Origin: Pseudomonadota bacterium
GTDB taxonomy: Bacteria > Pseudomonadota > Gammaproteobacteria > Steroidobacterales > Steroidobacteraceae
DNA: 32,351 bases
NCBI GenBank assembly: GCA_021787615.1
Contig: JAJYLP010000041.1
Coordinates: 1-32,351 of the forward strand
Direction: 5' to 3'
The position numbers and the translations under genes are program-made. Under the pieces are notes generated by a model, which was not told the DNA's origin, searched no databases, and saw only the letters and a program-made list of their open reading frames with translations. This document shows, in pieces, positions 7,919 to 17,748 of the stretch. Numbering within the stretch: position 1 is the first letter of the stretch; each line of letters starts with the position of its first letter.

Positions 7919-8598
7919 GGCCGCTCCTTGCGCACCATGCGCCTGAGCTTCGCATCGAGCCGCCAGAGCCGCACACCGTGGATGGCGAAGGCGAGCAGCG
8001 CCGTCGGGATCGCCCACACGGACAGGCGAAACGGCGCGATGTGGTAGCCGCTTTGCGCAAGAAACCCCTTGATGAGCAGGATCGAGGAGATGGCGATGAA
8101 GATGTCCTCGCCGAAGAATGCGCCGACGTTGTCAGCGCTGGCCGCGTAGGCGCGCACCACGTGGCGCACTCGCTCGGAGATCGCCCCGAGGCGGCTTTCC
8201 GCGGCACCCTCGGCCATCGGCGCCACGATCGGGCGCACCATCTGTGCCGGCCCCCCGAGGGAGGTCAGTCCGAGCGCCGCGGTGATCTGCCGCAGCGCGA
8301 GGTACGTCAGAATGATCCGCCCCGCCGTCGCCCCGCGCATGCGCCCGATCAGGGTGCGGGCCCGCTCGCGCAGCCCCTCGTGCTCGAGCAGCCCGATCAC
8401 CGGCAGGATCAGCCAGATCAGCGACACGTAGCGCGTGCTGTTGAAGGCGCGGCCGAGCGCGGCGAGCACGTGCAGCGGGGGAATGCCCGCCGCGACGCCG
8501 GCGGTGAGCGCCGTGATCAGGATGACGATGAGCGGGTTGAGCCCGGCGGCGAAGCCCACCACGAGCACGGCGATGGCGAGCAGCGGCCAGAGATTCAA
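7915..8598 (-). CDS. DUF969-family membrane protein
   Basis: The likely start is TTG 8598, overlapping the stop of the upstream oxoprolinase gene as TTGA. That gives a 227-residue protein beginning (M)[20 protein letters not shown], the normal DUF969 N-terminus; longer frames only mirror the oxoprolinase gene. Conserved blocks are [44 protein letters not shown] and [19 protein letters not shown], with about five to six hydrophobic segments. It is an inner-membrane protein that should act with the DUF979 protein. TTG and GTG starts with 4-nt overlaps through the unit indicate tight translational coupling. Substrate inferred from context only. Confidence 0.88.
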   Translation of the reverse strand: MNLWPLLAIAVLVVGFAAGLNPLIVILITALTAGVAAGIPPLHVLAALGRAFNSTRYVSLIWLILPVIGLLEHEGLRERARTLIGRMRGATAGRIILTYLALRQITAALGLTSLGGPAQMVRPIVAPMAEGAAESRLGAISERVRHVVRAYAASADNVGAFFGEDIFIAISSILLIKGFLAQSGYHIAPFRLSVWAIPTALLAFAIHGVRLWRLDAKLRRMVRKERP

Positions 8599-11500
8599 GC
8601 GCGCTGCCCGAAACCGCCGCCGCCCGGCGTGAGGATCGTGAGCACATCGCCCGGGGCGACCGCGAAGCTCGCGGTGGCGCCAATCGGCTCCACCGCGCCG
8701 CTCTCGCGCCTGAGCTCGCCGCGACCGGCGGCCCCCGGCTCCCCGCCCGCCAGCCCGAAGGGGCGCACGCGCCGATGGTTTGCGAGCAGCGCGCCCGAGA
8801 GCGGCTCGCGGAACTCCAGCCGGCGCACCACGCCGTCCCCGCCGCGATGCAGGCCTGCACCGCCCGAGCCGCGGCGGATGGCGAACTCGCGCAGCAGCAC
8901 CGGGAAGCGCGCCTCGAGGATCTCCGGGTCGGTGAGCCGCGAGTTGGTCATGTGCGTCTGCACGGCATCGCATCCGTCGAAGTCAGGTCCCGCGCCCGCG
9001 CCGCCGGCGATGGTCTCGTAGTACTGCAGCTGCTCGTTGCCGAAGGTGAGATTGTTCATCGTGCCCTGCGAGGCGGCGAGCACGCCGAGGGCGCCGTAGA
9101 GCGCATCGACGATGCACTGGGAGGTTTCCACGTTGCCTGCCGCCACCGCCGCCGGGTAGGCCGGATCGAGCAGCGAGCCGGCCGGTATCGAGATCGTGAG
9201 CGGCTCGAGGCAGCCTTCGTTGAGGGGAATGGGCCGCTCGATGAGCGTGCGAAAGACATACACCACCGCCGCAACGCACACGGCGCGCGGGGCGTTGAAG
9301 TTGCCCGCATGCGCACTCGAGGTCCCGCTGAAATCAATGTGCGCCCTGCCCGTCTCGATGCTCACGCGCACCGCGATCACCTGACCGTCGTCGAGCTCGT
9401 AGCGGAACGCGCCCGAGCGCAGCTGCGCGATCGCCTCACGCATGCATTGCGCCGCGTTGGTCTGAACGTGTCGCATGTACTCACGCACGGTGTCGAGCCC
9501 GTGACGGGCGACGGCCCGCTCGATCTCGGCGATGCCGCGGGCATTGGCAGCCAGCTGTGCGCGCAGATCCGCCACGTTCTGATCCGGCCGGCGCGCCGGG
9601 TAGCGGGCCGAGCCGAGCGCGGCACGCAGCTCCCGCTCGCGCAGCCGCTCCCCCTCGAGCAGCTGAAAGCACTCGAACAGAACGCCTTCCTCATCGATCG
9701 TGCGGCTGAACGGCGGCATGGATCCCGGAGTGCTGCCGCCGATGTCGGCGTGATGGGCGCGCGAGGCGAGGAAGCAGTCAGGCTCGGGCGCCCCCGCAAG
9801 AAACACCGGCGTCACCACCGTCATGTCAGGCAGGTGCGTGCCGCCGTGATAGGGGCTGTTGAGCAGCCAGGCATCCCCGCGGCGCAGCCGCCCGCCTCGC
9901 GCGGCGATGACGGCGCGCACACTGGCGCCCATGGAGCCCAGGTGCACGGGCATGTGCGGCGCATTGGCGATGAGCCCTCCCTGCGCATCGAACAGCGCGC
10001 ATGAGTAATCGAGCCTCTCCTTGATGTTCACCGACTGTGCGGTGGCCTTGAGCACCTCGCCCATCTGCTCGGCGATGTGCATGTACAGGTTGTTGAAAAT
10101 CTCGACCCGGGCCGGATCGGGACGCTCCTCGGGCCCATGCGCGCGCTTCAGGTGCGCCGCCCCACCGCCGGGCTGGCTCTCGAGCAGCCACTCGCCGCCC
10201 TCGAGGCGCCGGGCCCGCCAGCCCGGCTCGAGAACGAGGGTCGAGTGCGGCGCGACGATCAGGGCAGGCCCCACGAGCGGCTCGGCCGGTGCGTCCGCCG
10301 GCACGAGCGGCACCTCGCGCCAGCCACCCTCGAACCAAACCGGCGCGCGCGCCGGCAAGGCGCCATCGAATTGCGCCTGCGGCATGCTCAGCCGTTCGGG
10401 CGCGAGCGACGGCATGCGCACCTCGACCCGTACCGCCTCGATCACGATCTCGAGCGCGTGGGCCTCGAAGCCGAAGCGGCGCAGATGGGCACTGTGAAAT
10501 GCGCTGCGCACTGCCTCGGCACTGCCCATCGGCAGCGATAGCGTCGTGTCGCTGTCTCCGGCGCGCACCTCGAGCAGGTGCGCCGCCTGGAACGAGCGCG
10601 GGTCCCCGCCGTAGGGCTCGAGCTCCCCGCGCGCCGAGCGTTCGAGCTCGGCGAGCCGCTGGCGTGCCGACCCCAGCGCGGCCTCACCGAGCGCCTGGCG
10701 CAGGCTCGAGCGGCGCACCGCGAGACGGTCGGCTACACCGATGCCGAAAGCCGACAGCACGCTCGCAAGCGGGTGCACGAGCACACGGTGCATCCCCGCG
10801 GCGGCCGCCACTCGGCAGGCATGCTGCCCGGCCGCGCCGCCGAAGCAGAAGAGCGTGAACTGCCCGGCATCGAGCCCCTGGCGCGTGGAGACCTGCCGGA
10901 TGGCGTTGGCCATCGACTCCACCGCCACATCGAGGAAGGCGCCGGCGAGCGCCTCGGGCGCGCGCGCGGCTCCGCCGTCCACGATGCTGGACAGCGCCGC
11001 GAACGCCTCTGCGACCCGCGCGGTGTCGATCCGGGATCGGCCGTCACTGCCGAAGGCCGCCGGAAGCGTGTCGGGGCGCAGCCGCCCGAGCAGCACCTGC
11101 ACGTCGGTGAGCGTCAGGGGACCCCCTCGCCCGTAGCAGGCCGGACCCGGCGCCGAACCGGCCGATGCGGGTCCGACCGCAAGCCGCCCATCGCGCGCGG
11201 CGAGAATGGATCCGCCGCCTGCGGCAATAGTGTGCACATCGAGCATTGTCTGCTGCAGGCGCACGCCGGCGATGAGATGCTCGAAGCGGCGCGGCAGCTG
11301 CCCGTCGAGCAGCGAAACGTCGGTCGACGTGCCGCCCATGTCAAAACCGATCAGCCGCCCGAATCCCGACCGCTCACCGATCCAGGCCATCCCGATGAGC
11401 CCGCCGGCCGGCCCCGACAGCACGCTCGCGAGCGCGCGGAAGCGCTCCACTGCCGCAAGCCCGCCGTTGCTTTGCATCAGCTCCAGGCGCGCCTGAGGGT

Positions 11501-12206
11501 CGAGGCGCCTCAGCTGTCCCCGCAAGTCCTTGAGATACGCGCGCAGCGGCGGCGCCAGATAGGCATTCAGCACCGTGGTGTCGCCCCGGGCGAGGAAGCG
11601 CACCATAGGCGACAGCTCGTGCGAGACGGACACCTCCTCGAAGCCGATCCGGCGGGCGATCCCGGCCGCCTCGCGCTCGTGGCGCGCATGACGCCAGCCG
11701 TGCAGAAACACGATCGCCACCGAGCGCAGCCCCTGCCGATACGCGGCGCCGAGGTCCGCCTCGAGGCGGGCCGCATCGAGTGGCGTGAGCACGCGGCCCC
11801 GCGCGTCCATCCGCTCGTCGGCCTCGATGACCCGGGCGTACAGCCGCTCGGGCAGCACGATGTGCCGGGCGAAGATGTCGGGGCGGTTCTGATACCCGAT
11901 GCGCAGCGCATCGGCGAAGCCGACCGTCACGACCAGCAGCACCGGCGCCCCCTGCCGCTCGAGCAGCGCGTTGGTCGCCACCGTGGTGCCGACCTTAACC
12001 GACTGAATGCAGCCGGCAAAGGAAGACTGACGCCCCTCGGCGGCCGCAAGAATCCCGCGCATCCCGAGGATGCCCGCATCCTCACCGCCTGCGGGTTCGG
12101 CCTGGCGCGAGAGCACCTTGCGCACGTGCAGCCGCCCCTGCGGCGAGAGCCCGATGACGTCGGTGAACGTACCCCCGCGGTCGATCCAGAACTGCCACGC
12201 GCGCAT
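8595..12206 (-). CDS. oplAH: 5-oxoprolinase / hydantoinase, fused HyuA-HyuB type
   Basis: This 1203-residue protein is a full-length fusion. The N-terminal HyuA-like half opens with [13 protein letters not shown] (residues 7-19) and carries [15 protein letters not shown] and [15 protein letters not shown], the phosphate-binding motifs of the ASKHA fold. The HyuB half starts near residue 690 and ends [13 protein letters not shown], the usual terminus. 5-Oxoprolinase hydrolyses 5-oxo-L-proline with ATP to glutamate in the cytoplasm; related enzymes act on hydantoins, which cannot be excluded. The start ATG 12206 is supported by the immediate Asp-Arg-Gly-Gly motif. It is the first gene of the unit with DUF969, DUF979 and probably DUF2891, and is divergent from the dehydrogenase gene at 12322. 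Confidence 0.92.
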   Translation of the reverse strand: MRAWQFWIDRGGTFTDVIGLSPQGRLHVRKVLSRQAEPAGGEDAGILGMRGILAAAEGRQSSFAGCIQSVKVGTTVATNALLERQGAPVLLVVTVGFADALRIGYQNRPDIFARHIVLPERLYARVIEADERMDARGRVLTPLDAARLEADLGAAYRQGLRSVAIVFLHGWRHARHEREAAGIARRIGFEEVSVSHELSPMVRFLARGDTTVLNAYLAPPLRAYLKDLRGQLRRLDPQARLELMQSNGGLAAVERFRALASVLSGPAGGLIGMAWIGERSGFGRLIGFDMGGTSTDVSLLDGQLPRRFEHLIAGVRLQQTMLDVHTIAAGGGSILAARDGRLAVGPASAGSAPGPACYGRGGPLTLTDVQVLLGRLRPDTLPAAFGSDGRSRIDTARVAEAFAALSSIVDGGAARAPEALAGAFLDVAVESMANAIRQVSTRQGLDAGQFTLFCFGGAAGQHACRVAAAAGMHRVLVHPLASVLSAFGIGVADRLAVRRSSLRQALGEAALGSARQRLAELERSARGELEPYGGDPRSFQAAHLLEVRAGDSDTTLSLPMGSAEAVRSAFHSAHLRRFGFEAHALEIVIEAVRVEVRMPSLAPERLSMPQAQFDGALPARAPVWFEGGWREVPLVPADAPAEPLVGPALIVAPHSTLVLEPGWRARRLEGGEWLLESQPGGGAAHLKRAHGPEERPDPARVEIFNNLYMHIAEQMGEVLKATAQSVNIKERLDYSCALFDAQGGLIANAPHMPVHLGSMGASVRAVIAARGGRLRRGDAWLLNSPYHGGTHLPDMTVVTPVFLAGAPEPDCFLASRAHHADIGGSTPGSMPPFSRTIDEEGVLFECFQLLEGERLRERELRAALGSARYPARRPDQNVADLRAQLAANARGIAEIERAVARHGLDTVREYMRHVQTNAAQCMREAIAQLRSGAFRYELDDGQVIAVRVSIETGRAHIDFSGTSSAHAGNFNAPRAVCVAAVVYVFRTLIERPIPLNEGCLEPLTISIPAGSLLDPAYPAAVAAGNVETSQCIVDALYGALGVLAASQGTMNNLTFGNEQLQYYETIAGGAGAGPDFDGCDAVQTHMTNSRLTDPEILEARFPVLLREFAIRRGSGGAGLHRGGDGVVRRLEFREPLSGALLANHRRVRPFGLAGGEPGAAGRGELRRESGAVEPIGATASFAVAPGDVLTILTPGGGGFGQRA

Positions 12207-12321
12207 CGCGGGATCTTAACAGGCCGATCGGCGCAGGTGCGCGAGGCCGGACCCTGCGCCGTCGGCGGGGCGCGCGCGATGCTAGACTGGCACGAGCCGT
12301 TCCGAGTCAGGAGACCGTCTC

Positions 12322-13080
12322 ATGCAGATCGACTTGACGAGCACCTGCGTACTGGTCACCGGCGCAAGTCGCGGCATTGGTGCGGCCATCGCCCGCGCCA
12401 TGGGTAATGCGGGCGCACGGGTCGCCGTGCATTACCGCAGTCAGCGCGCAGCGGCCGAGGCGCTGGCGGAGGAGATCGGCCGCAATGCGGAGATTTTCCA
12501 GGCGGACCTGGCCCGATCCGACGAGTGCGCGGACCTCTGGAGCGCCGTGGTCGCCCGCTTCGGCCAGGTGCACACGCTCGTGAACAACGCTGGCGTCGCG
12601 ATCGACTCGCCACTCGAGGGCGGCCTCGAGCATTGGATCGAGGAGTGGGACGCAACGATGGCGACCAACTTGCGTGCGCCGGGCATTCTCTGCAAGCTGG
12701 CCGTCGCGCACTTCGCAGACCGCGGCGGCGGGCGCATCATCAACATCACCTCGAGGGCGGCGTTTCGGGGCGACCAGCCGCCGTACCTCGCCTACGCCGC
12801 CTCCAAGGCGGGCCTCGTCGCGCTAACCCGCTCCATCGCGCGCGGATTCGGCAAAGCGGGCATCGTCGCGTTCAACGTCGCGCCGGGCTTTACCCGCACC
12901 GAAATGGCAGGGGATTTCATCAGCCAGTACGGCGAGGAATATGCGACCGGGGACATCGCGCTCACGCGGCTGACGGAACCCCAGGACATCGCCCCCATCG
13001 TCGTGTTCCTCGCCAGCGGCCTGGCCGACCATGCGACCGGCTGCACTATCGACGTCAACGCAGCCTCCTACGTGCACTGA
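12322..13080 (+). CDS. Short-chain dehydrogenase/reductase (SDR), FabG-like
   Basis: This 252-residue protein is a classical SDR. The Rossmann glycine motif TGASRGIG is at residues 13-20, NNAG at about 90, catalytic Ser144 in NITSRAAF, and the Tyr158-x-x-x-Lys162 pair in YAASKAG. An HYRSQ turn after the second strand suggests preference for NADP(H). It ends normally with ATGCTIDVNAASYVH. A CAGGAGA site precedes ATG 12322. The gene is divergent from the oxoprolinase gene across 115 nt, in which TAGACT at about 12283 is a possible -10 element. Substrate is not identifiable from sequence; membership in either neighbouring unit is not supported. Confidence 0.93.
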   Translation: MQIDLTSTCVLVTGASRGIGAAIARAMGNAGARVAVHYRSQRAAAEALAEEIGRNAEIFQADLARSDECADLWSAVVARFGQVHTLVNNAGVAIDSPLEGGLEHWIEEWDATMATNLRAPGILCKLAVAHFADRGGGRIINITSRAAFRGDQPPYLAYAASKAGLVALTRSIARGFGKAGIVAFNVAPGFTRTEMAGDFISQYGEEYATGDIALTRLTEPQDIAPIVVFLASGLADHATGCTIDVNAASYVH

Positions 13081-13175
13081 GCACGGCACGCACGCAGAGG
13101 CATGCGGATCGGCGCGCCAGCCCCTCGGCCGCCCGCCGATGCGCGCGGCGCGCAGGCAATGGGCTCTGTGACCCC

Positions 13176-13837
13176 ATGAATCGAGCCCGCCGCAGCGCAT
13201 TCGCCTGCGGCGGGATTGCGCGTGCAGCTTGCTTCCTCGCCGGCTGCGCCTCCGGTCCACCGCGGCGGGTGGCGCCCGAGGGGTACTGGGTCACCGGCCA
13301 CGGCTGTTATCGGGTGCTCGCCTCAGCGGCCGGTTACCGCGCAAGCGGCGTGGCCTCCTGGTACGGCCTGCGCTCCGCCGGCCGCCCGACGGCGAGCGGC
13401 GTCCCGTTCGACCCCAATGCGATGCGCATTGCCGACAAGCCCTTGCCGTTCGGCACCGGGGTGGACATCTGCAACCTGCGCAATGGCCGGGAGGCGGTCG
13501 CGATGGTCGATGACCGGGCCCCTTCTACGGCGGTCGCATCATCGATGCGACGCCCGCCGTGGCACACGGGCTCGGCTACTATCGCAACGGGACAGCCCCG
13601 GTGCGCGTCACGGCCGTCCCGGCCTCCGACCTCAGCGCCGCACAGCGCCGGGCTGCGCGGACCGACGAGCAGATCGCCGTGGATTACGCCAGGCGCCATC
13701 CGCACGAACTGCTGGCGGAGGCCGGCCGTTTTACGTTGCGGGGCGTCGTCGACATCACCTCGAGCGGTGTGCGAATTGCCGTCGGCATCGTGTGGGGCTC
13801 GCTGAAACTGCTCTTTGACATCCTCGGGCACCTCTGA
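13176..13837 (+). pseudogene. rlpA: RlpA-like septal lipoprotein, frameshifted by one base
   Basis: The frame opens at ATG 13176 with a lipoprotein signal: basic MNRARRS, a hydrophobic stretch and lipobox FLAGC. The double-psi beta-barrel domain follows (SGVASWYGLRSAGRPTASGV, then PFGTGVDICNLRNGREAVAMVDDRAP). There the frame breaks near 13520 and resumes one base later as FYGGRIIDATPAVAHGLGYY, running to TGA 13835-13837. The 662-nt span is 221 codons minus one base. GCCCCCTTC (Ala-Pro-Phe) is expected where GCCCCTTC is read, so one C is missing. RlpA is an outer-membrane lipoprotein, in some species a lytic transglycosylase for naked glycans at the septum. The SPOR domain is absent. A sequencing error is as likely as true loss. 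Confidence 0.85.
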
Positions 13838-13882
13838 ACGGCAGGGGCCTGGCACGGGCCATCCCGCGCCGACAGGCGTTGC

Positions 13883-15316
13883 TCATTGGTGGCGGTAGCC
13901 GATCCGAAAGGCGCCCCAGTGGCGACCGTGCACCCAGATCGGGGCCGAGAGGTCCTTCATCAGCACGAAGCGGCCACCGCCCATGTCGCGTCGATACGTC
14001 TGCAGCAGAAACCGCTTGGTGTTGCGCGCCACCTTCTGCACGGCCCGGTCGCTGAACACGCGGCGGTTGCGACAGTGGGCAGCGTTCCAGACCGGATCCT
14101 TGCTCTGCGGCTGACGGTACTCGGGGTTGTGCGTCGGCAGGTAGCCGCCCTTGGCCCAGGCGACGCAGAAGATGATGCGCGGATCGGCGCTCTGCAGAGG
14201 ATCCTGCACAGCCGGCAGCACCCGATCAGTGAACTCCACGTAATCGGTTATGACCTGCTTCGGATTGGTTGCGGGAATTTCCCGGTAGCGCTCATCGAAG
14301 AGCTGCGTCTCGGTGATCTCGCCCCGGGCGATCGCCGCCTCGAACAGCTCCCCGATCCGCTTCGCCGTGTCGATGCCGAGCCGGATGATCGGCGTATCGG
14401 CGGTCTCAACGCCGCTGCCTGCGATCAGGCTGATCAGCTCCTCGCTCAGACCGAGCAACCCCTCGATCCGCTTGTCGGCCTGGGCCAGATTCGCCGAGGA
14501 GAGCTGCACCCCCTCGGCCAGAGTGCCGAGCTCCTCGAGCGTGGCGTTGCACGCCTCGAGATTCGAGGCGGCCGACTGGGCGATCGAGTCGATCGCACGC
14601 CTCACGGTCGAGAACGCCGAGCGCGCGCGGATGACAACGCCATGGACCTCCTCGGCGCCGTGTCCGGCGTGATTCGCATGCTTGGCCGCCTTGCCGCTCT
14701 CGCTGATCAGCCCCTCGATCTGGGTGGCCAGCGAGCGCACCGTGCTCGTGATCCGCTCGGTTGCGGCACGCGTGCCTTCGGCGAGATTCTTCACTTCCCC
14801 GGCCACCACCGCGAAACCACGACCCGCCTCACCGGCGCGCGCGGCCTCGATCCCGGCGTTGAGCGACAGCAAGCGCGTCTGCTTGGCGATGGTTTCGATG
14901 GACGAGGCCACGGCGCTGATCTCCTTCAGCACGGCGCCGAAGGAGCCGAGCCGCTCCTCGATCCGTTTCACCGCTGCCGTGAGCAAAGCGATGTGCTCGA
15001 GCGCCTTGCCGAGCAGCGCGCGGGACTCGGCGATCTCCCCGCCGGCGTCACTGCCCGCCTGCTGCGCCTCGCGGGCGGCATGATCGATATCGCGGTTGCC
15101 CGCGACCATCGCCTCGGTCGCCTGGTGCAATTCCTCGAACTGGGCCGCCTGACCGGACACACGGGCCGAGAGGTCCTCCAGGTTGCCCGCGATGTCCGCC
15201 ACCTCGACACCGAGCGAGCCGACGCGGGCGGCAATGTCATTGACGAGGCGCGCATCGGCCGCATCTGCCCCTGCGCTGCTCCGAAGCGCCGCCTCGGGCA
15301 CCGGATTTCGGGTCAT
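13883..15316 (-). CDS. Soluble methyl-accepting chemotaxis protein with C-terminal Cache-like sensor
   Basis: This 477-residue protein is best started at ATG 15316 ([14 protein letters not shown]), with GGAG about 6 nt upstream; a longer frame adds only low-similarity residues. It has no membrane segment. The MCP hairpin tip is [20 protein letters not shown] (about residues 170-190), with flanking coiled-coil helices. The C-terminal 140 residues ([30 protein letters not shown], then [10 protein letters not shown] and [20 protein letters not shown]) match the Cache-like domain found after the signalling hairpin in cytoplasmic MCPs. It should feed the CheA/CheW kinase pathway or a related one; the ligand is unknown. 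No che gene is nearby. Confidence 0.9.
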   Translation of the reverse strand: MTRNPVPEAALRSSAGADAADARLVNDIAARVGSLGVEVADIAGNLEDLSARVSGQAAQFEELHQATEAMVAGNRDIDHAAREAQQAGSDAGGEIAESRALLGKALEHIALLTAAVKRIEERLGSFGAVLKEISAVASSIETIAKQTRLLSLNAGIEAARAGEAGRGFAVVAGEVKNLAEGTRAATERITSTVRSLATQIEGLISESGKAAKHANHAGHGAEEVHGVVIRARSAFSTVRRAIDSIAQSAASNLEACNATLEELGTLAEGVQLSSANLAQADKRIEGLLGLSEELISLIAGSGVETADTPIIRLGIDTAKRIGELFEAAIARGEITETQLFDERYREIPATNPKQVITDYVEFTDRVLPAVQDPLQSADPRIIFCVAWAKGGYLPTHNPEYRQPQSKDPVWNAAHCRNRRVFSDRAVQKVARNTKRFLLQTYRRDMGGGRFVLMKDLSAPIWVHGRHWGAFRIGYRHQ

Positions 15317-15748
15317 ATGGGCTCCAGGCCAAGGGACGACGCGCCGCAGGCGGGCCGGTCGCCGGCCTTCCGCCAGTATGCACCGCAGGGCCGCCGCACT
15401 CGGACTTCCTGGCGGCAAATGTCTCGCCCGGACAGCGCCTGTTCGCGGTATGGAACAGTTCCGCGCCCGCCGCCTCCGTAGTGCCGTGCCAACTCTCGCG
15501 ATACCGTCCGCGCGGACTCATTTAGACCGGGTGTAAGAACCGGTCCGACCGCTGCCGACTTTACGATCCGCACACCGCCCGAGCGTGGCGTCCGGATGCT
15601 CCGACTGCGAGTCGATCGGCCGGCGGCCCGGCAACCCAGGCCCGCATCCTGCGCAGGGCTGTGCGGCTAGGCCGTGTCACCTCATGCGTACTGCGCCTCG
15701 AGCAACGCATCCGCTCGCTCCAGGCGGGACGAGGTGGCCGATGCCGCC
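15317..15748. other. Gene-free stretch between the chemoreceptor and GGDEF genes
   Basis: Several open frames of 86-94 codons cross this region on both strands, but none has a family motif. It contains the upstream region of the chemoreceptor gene and the downstream region of the cyclase gene. I found no clear promoter or terminator hairpin. Confidence 0.4.
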
Positions 15749-16849
15749 TCACTCGGGGCAGGGATCTGCACCGGCCTCGCGTGGCGCAGGCTCGATCCGC
15801 GCGTCGGCACGCAGCGGCAGTGCCGAGGCCGATGTCGCTGCGCACACTTGATTGCGGCCGGCGTTTTTCGCCGCGTATAGCGCCTGATCTGCCCGGAACA
15901 TCAGCGTATCGAGTGACTCCCCGGGCGCGCCGACCGCGATGCCGAGCGATACGGTGATCGATCCGATGACTTCCTCGGTGCGGTCACGGTAGATCCGCCC
16001 GCGCGCCACCGCCGCGCGGATCTGCTCGGCCACCGTATGCGCCCCCTGCAGCGTCGTCTGCGGGAGCAGCAATGCGAACTCCTCGCCGCCGACCCGTGCG
16101 GCGATGTCCCGCCCCTTGATGTTGTCTCGGAAAATACCGGCGATGGTACGCAGCACCTTGTCGCCGAGCAGGTGCCCGTAGGTATCGTTGATCTGCTTGA
16201 AGTGATCCAAATCGGCGAGCACGAGCGCGCTGCCCGCGAGTCCGGCCGCGGACTCGAACACCGTCTTCGCTTCCCGCAGAAAGCCCCGCCGGTTGTGTAT
16301 CCCGCACAGCGGATCGATGAGGGCCTCGCTCTGCGCCTGCTGCAGCTGCTTGGTCAGCACCTTGACTTCCTGTGTCCGGCCGTCGAGCTTCTCGGCCAGG
16401 ATCTGCGTCATCGTTTCCATCCGCAGCGCCTCGCTCAACAATCGCGAGATCACCTGCTGAATCTTCGCGGCCGTGGTCTCCTGCGCCAGATCCGAGCGGC
16501 TCTCGCGCAGCGCCCGGCTGAAGTGGCCAGTATCCTCACCGGCGCTGTTGAACGTCTGCACGGTGTCGTCGAGCAGGCTCTGCAGACGTTGCTGCAGATG
16601 ATCGAGCACGGCCGCGTCACGCTCCGAGACGTGGCGGTCGTAGAGCCGGTACACCTCCTCGTCGGTGAGAGGCACCTCGGACTCGAGCCGAGCCGTGAGG
16701 GCGGTGCTCAGAGGCGGGTTGATGCCCGCGACGTGCTCGTACCAGAGTGTGTAACTGACGGGGTGATAGGCGGCCGCCTGGCGCACCATCAGCGGCAGCG
16801 TCAAACGCAGCAACTCGGCGCTCTGCTCTTTGGATTCGAGATATCTCAT
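15749..16849 (-). CDS. Diguanylate cyclase (GGDEF protein, active-site GGEEF)
   Basis: This 366-residue protein has an N-terminal helical module containing AAAYHPVSYTLWYEHVAG, seen in a family of cytoplasmic cyclases, then a helical linker (about 120-175). The GGDEF domain follows: DPLCGIHNRRGF, DLDHFKQINDTYGH (213-226) and RVGGEEFALLLP, with the GGEEF signature at 254-258 and all residues needed to make cyclic di-GMP from GTP. The product-inhibition site normally reads RxxD just before the signature; here it is KGRD, with Lys for Arg, so feedback inhibition may be weak. No membrane segment. The start ATG 16849 lacks a good ribosome-binding site but gives the normal N-terminus of this family. 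Confidence 0.93.
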   Translation of the reverse strand: MRYLESKEQSAELLRLTLPLMVRQAAAYHPVSYTLWYEHVAGINPPLSTALTARLESEVPLTDEEVYRLYDRHVSERDAAVLDHLQQRLQSLLDDTVQTFNSAGEDTGHFSRALRESRSDLAQETTAAKIQQVISRLLSEALRMETMTQILAEKLDGRTQEVKVLTKQLQQAQSEALIDPLCGIHNRRGFLREAKTVFESAAGLAGSALVLADLDHFKQINDTYGHLLGDKVLRTIAGIFRDNIKGRDIAARVGGEEFALLLPQTTLQGAHTVAEQIRAAVARGRIYRDRTEEVIGSITVSLGIAVGAPGESLDTLMFRADQALYAAKNAGRNQVCAATSASALPLRADARIEPAPREAGADPCPE

Positions 16850-17349
16850 GGCGATAGGGATCGGCCAGCGCGCCGGTCACGCGGCGCGCGACGCTCCTGC
16901 GATAACCCGCGCGCTGCGCGCTGGGAATAAATGGAATGCTCTGGGCAACTGCGGTTTCTTGTTCGTTGTTGCGCAGGCTAGGAGTGTAGTCCATCCTCGG
17001 TCGCTTTTCGATCATCCGCCGGCCATGGCGGCACCGCCGGTGCGACGCTCGGGGGCTGGATGCATGGACCGGCTCATCGCGGACTGCGCTACCCCGCTCA
17101 GCCTGACCCGCTCCCCGGGCCGGCGAGCGCATCCGCCACCCCTGCGGCCCATCGCCGTGAGCTGCCCTTCAGCTCATCGCATCATCGCACCGCGCAGTCC
17201 GCGGATCAGCGGCAGGTTCCCGGGGCGCTCCGCGCGGCGGGAGCCATCCGGTCAATGCCCACGGGAGTCGCCGGCTGGAGCCGGCAGAGCGCGCGCGGCG
17301 GCTCATCGCCGCGCCGCTGCCGGGTTCGGCGCAAGAGCGCCGCGGCTGC
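16850..17349. other. Gene-free stretch upstream of the GGDEF gene
   Basis: No known protein family is encoded here. A minus-strand frame beginning MDYTPSLRNNEQ (ATG 16994) enters the cyclase gene out of frame; it may be a short translated leader, but has no recognisable motif and its ribosome-binding signal is too close to the start. The rest is GC-rich sequence whose long open frames lack motifs and look incidental. Confidence 0.4.
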
Positions 17350-17720
17350 TCAGCGCCGGCCCATTCGAAGCCGTCCCCGGGCCGCAACGCGCGCCAGCAT
17401 ATCCTGCAAGGCCCGGTTGTGCCGCACGGCGATTGTGGCTGGCCGATCGGGCGGAACGAGCAGATACGGCTCGCCTACCCGCTCTGCGAATCAGAGCCGT
17501 TCGCAACGATCCAGCCGCTGTCGTTGATGCCGGATGCCATGACCTGCGTGAGGTACTGGACGAGCGGACTCGAGGTATCAAGCGCGTTGAGATTGACCAT
17601 CTTGACGTTGCTGTAGAGAAATGCGCGCCCCGCCCGCGGCGGTTTCGGACTGGCCGACCACCTGCCCCTGGCGTTGATTGGCGCCTCGGCGCGCACCGCC
17701 GTCCCGTGCTCGCACATTGC
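17350..17720 (-). pseudogene. Remnant of an HAF-repeat (extracellular repeat) protein
   Basis: Read on the minus strand, frame pieces give AINARGQVVGQSETAAGG-like, then FLYSNVKMVNLNALD, GINDSGWIVANGSDSQSG and finally GEPYLLVPPDRP. This is the closing part of HAF-repeat proteins, where a phrase like AFLYSNG...DLNAL...GINDxGxIV repeats. At least three changes of frame are needed within about 250 nt, and no upstream start or N-terminal repeats remain, because the phosphoesterase gene ends at 17749. It is therefore a truncated and decayed gene end. The original proteins are thought to be exported or surface exposed. The tail after the last frame change runs to a TGA at 17350-17352. Confidence 0.65.
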
Positions 17721-17748
17721 GCCACGCCCCCTGAGCCGTTGCCGTTTC

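Noticed and set aside
11023-11045. TGTCGA followed by CGTC inside the oxoprolinase gene
   Set aside because: The spacing is 13 nt and the site is within a coding region on the opposite strand, so it does not fit an ECF42 promoter.
16850-16994. Short minus-strand frame starting MDYTPSLRNNEQ before the GGDEF gene
   Set aside because: It could be a leader peptide, but it runs out of frame into the cyclase gene, has a badly spaced ribosome-binding signal and matches nothing I know.
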